A stretch of 64,000 nucleotides of DNA from positions 124,001 through 188,000 of the forward strand of contig JAJEDE010000025.1 in NCBI GenBank assembly GCA_022821645.1, read 5' to 3'. Every line of letters starts with the position of its first letter. The stretch's first letter is position 1. The notes beneath the pieces were generated by a model. That model was not told where the DNA came from. It ran no database searches and saw only the letters and a list, made by a program, of their open reading frames with translations. Positions 59,472 to 64,000 of the stretch are shown here, piece after piece. Position numbers and translations under genes: made by a program. The DNA comes from Chloroflexota bacterium (GTDB lineage: Bacteria; Chloroflexota; UBA11872).

Positions 59472-59545
59472 GGGCTCTTAGCTCAGTCGGTTAGAGCGCG
59501 CCTCTGATAAGGGCGAGGTCCGTGGTTCGAATCCACGAGGGCCCA
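59472..59545 (+). tRNA. tRNA-Ile (anticodon GAT)
   Basis: Hand-folded: GGGCTCT/AGGGCCC acceptor, CGCCT-CTGATAA-GGGCG anticodon arm, CGTGG-TTCGAAT-CCACG T arm. Confidence 0.95.
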
Positions 59546-59717
59546 CCTCGAACTCTCGTGTTCATAACTCCCTGGGCCGCCATGGCCGCCCTTCATCGGC
59601 GGCGCTCATGGGCGAGGGCGACGACGCGCCCTCCTCAGGGAAAGTCGCAAGAACCACGACGTGGCAGTGGCTCTTGACGGTGGCAGGGATCCAATGGTCG
59701 TCGCGACCGGTGCTCGG

Positions 59718-60161
59718 CTAATCGCTGGCGGTGGTTTCGCCTACCCAACGGACACTCCGGACGACAGGACTCGCCGCCCGATAGAACCTCCGATCCGCGG
59801 TCCACATTTCGCAGCCGAGTGTCTCGGCTAGGGCCAGGTAGTGGGCGTCGTACGCCGCGCCTTGTCCGAGTTGGCTCGCCAGCTCCAGCGCTCTCCCATA
59901 CAGCTGCGACGGCTGATGTAACTCAAGCCCTGATGACAACAGGCTCTGCACACGCTGCGTCGCCGCTTCTAATGTCAGTTCGCCTCGTGCCACCCGTCGG
60001 TGGAGGGCATTGGTCACCTCCACGGGCATCAGGTACGGCGCTGCGATTCGAGTTCCCTGGTTGTTCCACCAGCGGCCAAGGTCGTTAGCCTCATCGGTGT
60101 GTATTTCCTTTACCAGCCACTTGAATGCCAGGCTCGCATCCACCACGACGTAGTCGTTCAA
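59718..60161 (-). CDS. PIN-domain toxin (VapC-like)
   Basis: VVVDASLAFKWLVKE, PYLMPVEVTNALHRRV, AAYDAHYLALAETLGCEMWTADRRFYRA. Confidence 0.88.
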   Translation of the reverse strand: MNDYVVVDASLAFKWLVKEIHTDEANDLGRWWNNQGTRIAAPYLMPVEVTNALHRRVARGELTLEAATQRVQSLLSSGLELHQPSQLYGRALELASQLGQGAAYDAHYLALAETLGCEMWTADRRFYRAASPVVRSVRWVGETTASD

Positions 60162-60436
60162 GAAACGCTCCTGGACTCGCGTGCCTCTCTGATGAACTCG
60201 GTCCCGTCGCCCGGCAGGATCTTGTCTCCGAACGCCTCCTCTTGAAGGGCAACAAGTGCTTCGATGTTGAAGCTGCCGGCGAACGCGCCGTTGACCGCGT
60301 CTCGAGTTAGCTCCCGCTCTATCGCGGCCAGGCAGTACCGACGCATGCTGATACCCTTGAGCGCGGCCACCGCCTTCAGGCGCCGTTGCACCGGAGGGTC
60401 GAGGTCCAGCGTGAGTCTCTTCTTTTTGGCTTGCAT
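60158..60436 (-). CDS. ribbon-helix-helix antitoxin partner of VapC-like toxin
   Basis: RLTLDLDPPVQRRLKAVAALKGISMRRYCLAAIERELTRD; 4-nt overlap with toxin gene. Confidence 0.8.
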   Translation of the reverse strand: MQAKKKRLTLDLDPPVQRRLKAVAALKGISMRRYCLAAIERELTRDAVNGAFAGSFNIEALVALQEEAFGDKILPGDGTEFIREARESRSVS

Positions 60437-60556
60437 TGCCGTCCCATACTCACCATGGCGGCCAATGTCAGCAATAGCGCAAATACAGAAACACGTCAAT
60501 CTCGAAGCTGAAACGGACACGTGGAAATATGAGGCCACGGCCGTGATGGAATCTTC

Positions 60557-62428
60557 GTGGCCCGTTTGGGACGTTCAGACAGCCCCTACCCCCATCTCAA
60601 CGACCGTCCGCTCTGCCGTCCAAGTCGGCCCACCGCTGTAGGGCTGCGGCGGGAGGCGATTCTGGCAACGGCACCGCTTCAGAACCCCCGCTACGAGGCG
60701 CACGAAAACCCGCCCCTCCTGGCCTCGCTGGGGTACGGCCTGCAATTCAGCCTCATCGCCTCCGCCACCCTCCTCGTCACCCCCGTCATCGTGGCCAATG
60801 CCTCCGGCCGCGATGAGTCCTACCTCATCTGGATGGTCTTCGCCTCGCTCCTGGTTTGCGGCCTCTCCACCATCCTCCAGGTCCGTCGGCTCGGCCCGGC
60901 CGGCGCCGGCGCCGTGTTGCCCATGTTCACCGCCGCCTTTGCCATTCCGTTCTGCATCACCGCCGTGGCCGATGGCGGACCGGCCACCCTCACCGCTCTC
61001 GTTCTCGTCTCCGCGGTCATCCAGCTCGTCATCGCCAGGTGGCTGGTCATCCTCCGGCGCATCGTCACGCCCACCGTGGGCGGCACCATCATGATGATTC
61101 TCTCCATCACCCTGGCGTCCGTCGTCTTCGGGCTGCTGGACGATGCGACCGAAACCGAGCCCGTGGCGGCCCCCCTCACCGCGTTGGCCACGCTGATCAT
61201 CGTCGCCGCCCTGGCGCTCCGCGGATCCGAACTGCTCCGACTATGGGCGCCGCTGATCGGCATCGTTGGCGGCTGCGTCGTGGCGGCCTTGTTCGGCATC
61301 TACAGCTTTGACCGGGTGCTGGATGCTCCCTGGATCGGCCTGCCGCAAGCCGCGCCGGGCCTCGGTCTCGACTTCGGCCTCTCCTTCTGGACGCTGCTGC
61401 CAGGCTTCCTGTTCCTGGGTCTCATCATCTCCATCCAGGCCAACGGCGCCTCCATCGCCGCCCAGCGCGTCTCCTGGCGTGACGACCGCGCCGTTGACTT
61501 CCGTCAGGTCCAGGGCGCCCTGGCGGGAACCGGCGCATCCAACCTCATGGCCGGGCTCGCCGGCGCCGTCCCCAACATCATCAATCCGGGTTTCGCCGCG
61601 TTCACCCAGATCACTGGGGTCGCCTCCCGTCGCGTCGGCTACTTCATCGGCGGAATCCTGATCGTTCTCGCGTTCCTGCCCAAGGCCTCAGGGCTGCTCA
61701 GCACCATTCCCGGTCCCGTCATGACCGGCTACCTCATCCTCATCACCGGAACGCTCTTCGTCGATGGCGCTCGCACCGTCATCCAGAACGAGGACAACCG
61801 CGACAAGGTCGTCGTCGCCGGCATGTGCTTCTGGATCGGCGCGGCCTTTCAATTCAACCTCTTCAACCTGCCCGATCTCGGACCCGTTTGGGGCGCCCTC
61901 TTCAAGAGTGGAATCACCACCGGAGGCTTCGCCGCCGTCGTAATGATTCTCTACCTGGAGCTCACCAGCCCCCGCCGCATGCGCTTCCAGTCCCGTCTTC
62001 ATATTGACGCCCTGCCGGGCCTCAACAAATTCGTCGCCGACTTCGCCGACCGCCGCGGCTGGGATCAGGCCATGAAAGACAGGCTCAGCGCCGTGGCCGA
62101 AGAGACCCTCCTGACCTTGGCTCCGCTTGACCTGTCATTGAGCCTGGACATGGACGACGACGAAGAGGAGGACGATGAAGAGCTACGCCGGCTGGTCGTA
62201 GTCGCGTCAAGCGAGGGCCCGGTGGCGGAGTTGGAATTCATCGGCGGCGGTGACGAAGCGAATATCGAGGACCAGGTGCGCCAACTCCAGCAGCACGGCT
62301 CGGCGATTGCCTCCGAGGGTGAGATTTCCCTGCGCCTGCTCCGCCAATACGCCTCCTCCGTCAGCCACCAGCAATATCACGGCACCGACATCATCACCGT
62401 CCGCGTCGACCCTCCCGAAACCCAATAG
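60557..62428 (+). CDS. NCS2-family (xanthine/uracil) permease with C-terminal ATPase-like soluble domain
   Basis: LLVTPVIVANASG, FLPKASGLLSTIPGPVMTGYLIL; C-terminal LPGLNKFVADFADRRGWDQAMKDRLSAVAEETLLTL resembles HATPase_c_2/anti-sigma kinase folds. True start probably downstream of 60557. Confidence 0.85.
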   Translation: MARLGRSDSPYPHLNDRPLCRPSRPTAVGLRREAILATAPLQNPRYEAHENPPLLASLGYGLQFSLIASATLLVTPVIVANASGRDESYLIWMVFASLLVCGLSTILQVRRLGPAGAGAVLPMFTAAFAIPFCITAVADGGPATLTALVLVSAVIQLVIARWLVILRRIVTPTVGGTIMMILSITLASVVFGLLDDATETEPVAAPLTALATLIIVAALALRGSELLRLWAPLIGIVGGCVVAALFGIYSFDRVLDAPWIGLPQAAPGLGLDFGLSFWTLLPGFLFLGLIISIQANGASIAAQRVSWRDDRAVDFRQVQGALAGTGASNLMAGLAGAVPNIINPGFAAFTQITGVASRRVGYFIGGILIVLAFLPKASGLLSTIPGPVMTGYLILITGTLFVDGARTVIQNEDNRDKVVVAGMCFWIGAAFQFNLFNLPDLGPVWGALFKSGITTGGFAAVVMILYLELTSPRRMRFQSRLHIDALPGLNKFVADFADRRGWDQAMKDRLSAVAEETLLTLAPLDLSLSLDMDDDEEEDDEELRRLVVVASSEGPVAELEFIGGGDEANIEDQVRQLQQHGSAIASEGEISLRLLRQYASSVSHQQYHGTDIITVRVDPPETQ

Positions 62429-62537
62429 GTGATCGTGAGCAGCGAGTCGGCCGGAAAGGTCGGCTAACGCCCTCGATTGACCGCGATCGAAGAGACGGCC
62501 CCTACGTTCTGGCTCCCGCCCGCCGATAGAATCAGCA

Positions 62538-64000
62538 ATGCCCCAGCCCAACTCCCCCGAACAAGCGCGCACCCGCAACTTCTGCATCATCGCCCACATC
62601 GACCACGGCAAGTCCACCCTGGCCGATCGGATGCTGGAACTCACGGCCACTCTCAGCCGGCGACAGATGCGCGAGCAGGTCCTCGACTCCATGGACCTCG
62701 AACGCGAGCGCGGCATCACCATCAAGGCCCACCCCGTCCACATGCGCCACCAGGTTGGAGACACCACCTACTCGCTCAACCTCATCGACACCCCCGGCCA
62801 CGTCGACTTCAGCTACGAGGTCTCCCGCTCCCTCGCCGCCTGCGAGGGCGCCGTCCTCCTCGTTGACGCCACCCAGGGCATCGAAGCCCAGACCCTCGCC
62901 AACGCCTACGCCGCCCTCGAGCTCGACCTCACCATCATCCCCGTCGTCAACAAGACCGACCTCCCCACCGCCCGCACCGAAGAAGTCGCTCGCGAACTGG
63001 TCGACTTCCTCGGCGCCGACCCCTCCGAGGTCATCCGCGTCTCCGCCAAGACCGGCGACGGCGTCCGCGAACTCCTCGACCGCATCGTCGACGAAACGCC
63101 CCCGCCGCCCGGTAACCCTAACGCCCCCCTCCGCGCCCTTGTCTTCGACTCCGCCTACGACCAGCACCAGGGCGTCGTCGCCTACGTCCGCATTGTCGAC
63201 GGCCGGCTCCAGCGCGCCGACCGCCTCCAACTCGTCCAGGCTGGTACCAGGGCCGAAGCCGTGGACGTCGGCGTCTTCGTGCCCACCCGCCGCCAGCAGG
63301 ACACTCTCGGGACTGGCGATGTCGGCTTCGTCGCGACCGGCCTCAAGGACACCCACGACCTCCCCGCCGGCGACACCGTCGCCCCCCAGGGCGCCGACGC
63401 CATCCAACCCCTCCCCGGCTACCGCCAGCCCAAACCCCTCGTCTTCGCCGGCCTCTACGGCACCAACCCCGAGGCCTACGCCGACCTCCGCGACGCGCTA
63501 GAACGCCTCCGTCTCAGCGACCCTGCCCTCACCTTCCAGCCCGAGAAATCTCTGGCCCTCGGCTTCGGTTTCCGCGCCGGCTTCCTCGGTGTCCTCCACA
63601 TGGACATCGTCCGCGAGCGCCTGGAACGCGAGTTCGACATCGAACTCGTCATCACCACCCCCCAGGTCGAGTACGAAGTCGAGGCCCGCGACGGCGCCGT
63701 CACCCTCCTCGACAGCCCTGCTGACTTCCCCGACCTCTCCCAGATCGCCGCCATCCGCGAACCCTGGATGCGCCTCAGCATCATCACCCCCACCGCCTAC
63801 ATCGGCCGCGTCAGCGAACTCCTCGCCAACCGCCGCGGATCCCACCACCGCATGGAGCACATCGAACCCACTCGCGTGCTCATCGAATACGACCTGCCCC
63901 TGGCCGAAATGCTCACCGGCTTCTTCGACACCCTCAAATCCGTCAGCCGCGGCTACGCCTCGCTTGACTACAACTTCCTCGGCTATCGCGAAGCCGACCT
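62538..64000 (+). CDS. lepA: elongation factor 4 (LepA), 5' portion, truncated by window end
   Basis: RNFCIIAHIDHGKSTLADRMLELTATLSRRQMREQVLDSMDLERERGITIKAHPVHM..., IDTPGHVDFSYEVSRSLAACEGAVLLVDATQGIEAQTLANAY; absent from the ORF track because it has no stop in the window. Confidence 0.95.
   Translation, partial: MPQPNSPEQARTRNFCIIAHIDHGKSTLADRMLELTATLSRRQMREQVLDSMDLERERGITIKAHPVHMRHQVGDTTYSLNLIDTPGHVDFSYEVSRSLAACEGAVLLVDATQGIEAQTLANAYAALELDLTIIPVVNKTDLPTARTEEVARELVDFLGADPSEVIRVSAKTGDGVRELLDRIVDETPPPPGNPNAPLRALVFDSAYDQHQGVVAYVRIVDGRLQRADRLQLVQAGTRAEAVDVGVFVPTRRQQDTLGTGDVGFVATGLKDTHDLPAGDTVAPQGADAIQPLPGYRQPKPLVFAGLYGTNPEAYADLRDALERLRLSDPALTFQPEKSLALGFGFRAGFLGVLHMDIVRERLEREFDIELVITTPQVEYEVEARDGAVTLLDSPADFPDLSQIAAIREPWMRLSIITPTAYIGRVSELLANRRGSHHRMEHIEPTRVLIEYDLPLAEMLTGFFDTLKSVSRGYASLDYNFLGYREAD

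Overview
A high-GC bacterial chromosomal window. Gene content suggests Chloroflexota (SAR202/Dehalococcoidia-like), but that is inference; no phylogeny was run. Main blocks: a Dpp/Opp-type ABC permease end; a Fur/Zur-type regulator + CobW GTPase + WD40 operon; several toxin-antitoxin modules; tandem DUF4389-like membrane proteins; an orphan response regulator; an amidohydrolase and Rieske proteins; a DrrAB-like ABC exporter; an MMPL transporter; the rpmG-secE-nusG-rplKAJL translation cluster with an L10-leader attenuator; a surface-polysaccharide glycosyltransferase cluster; Gfo/Idh/MocA dehydrogenases; NHL and LCP proteins; a MutY-like glycosylase; a free-standing 23S-5S rRNA unit with its own promoter and processing stems and no adjacent 16S; three tRNAs; an NCS2 permease with an unusual C-terminal extension; and the 5' part of lepA. 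The most interesting signal is at 54608-54964 (minus). An ArsC/Spx-like thiol-redox gene is split in the ORF track by an in-frame TGA exactly where the first Cys of the CxxC motif is expected (FYFKST-TGA-TSCRKARAAL). A strong Shine-Dalgarno lies upstream, and a 6-7 bp hairpin with G at loop position 2 starts its loop 18 nt after the TGA. This is a candidate selenoprotein with a bSECIS element. Two other genes nearby (an alcohol dehydrogenase and a HigB/RelE toxin) are interrupted by in-frame TAG codons and look like ordinary nonsense lesions or sequence errors.
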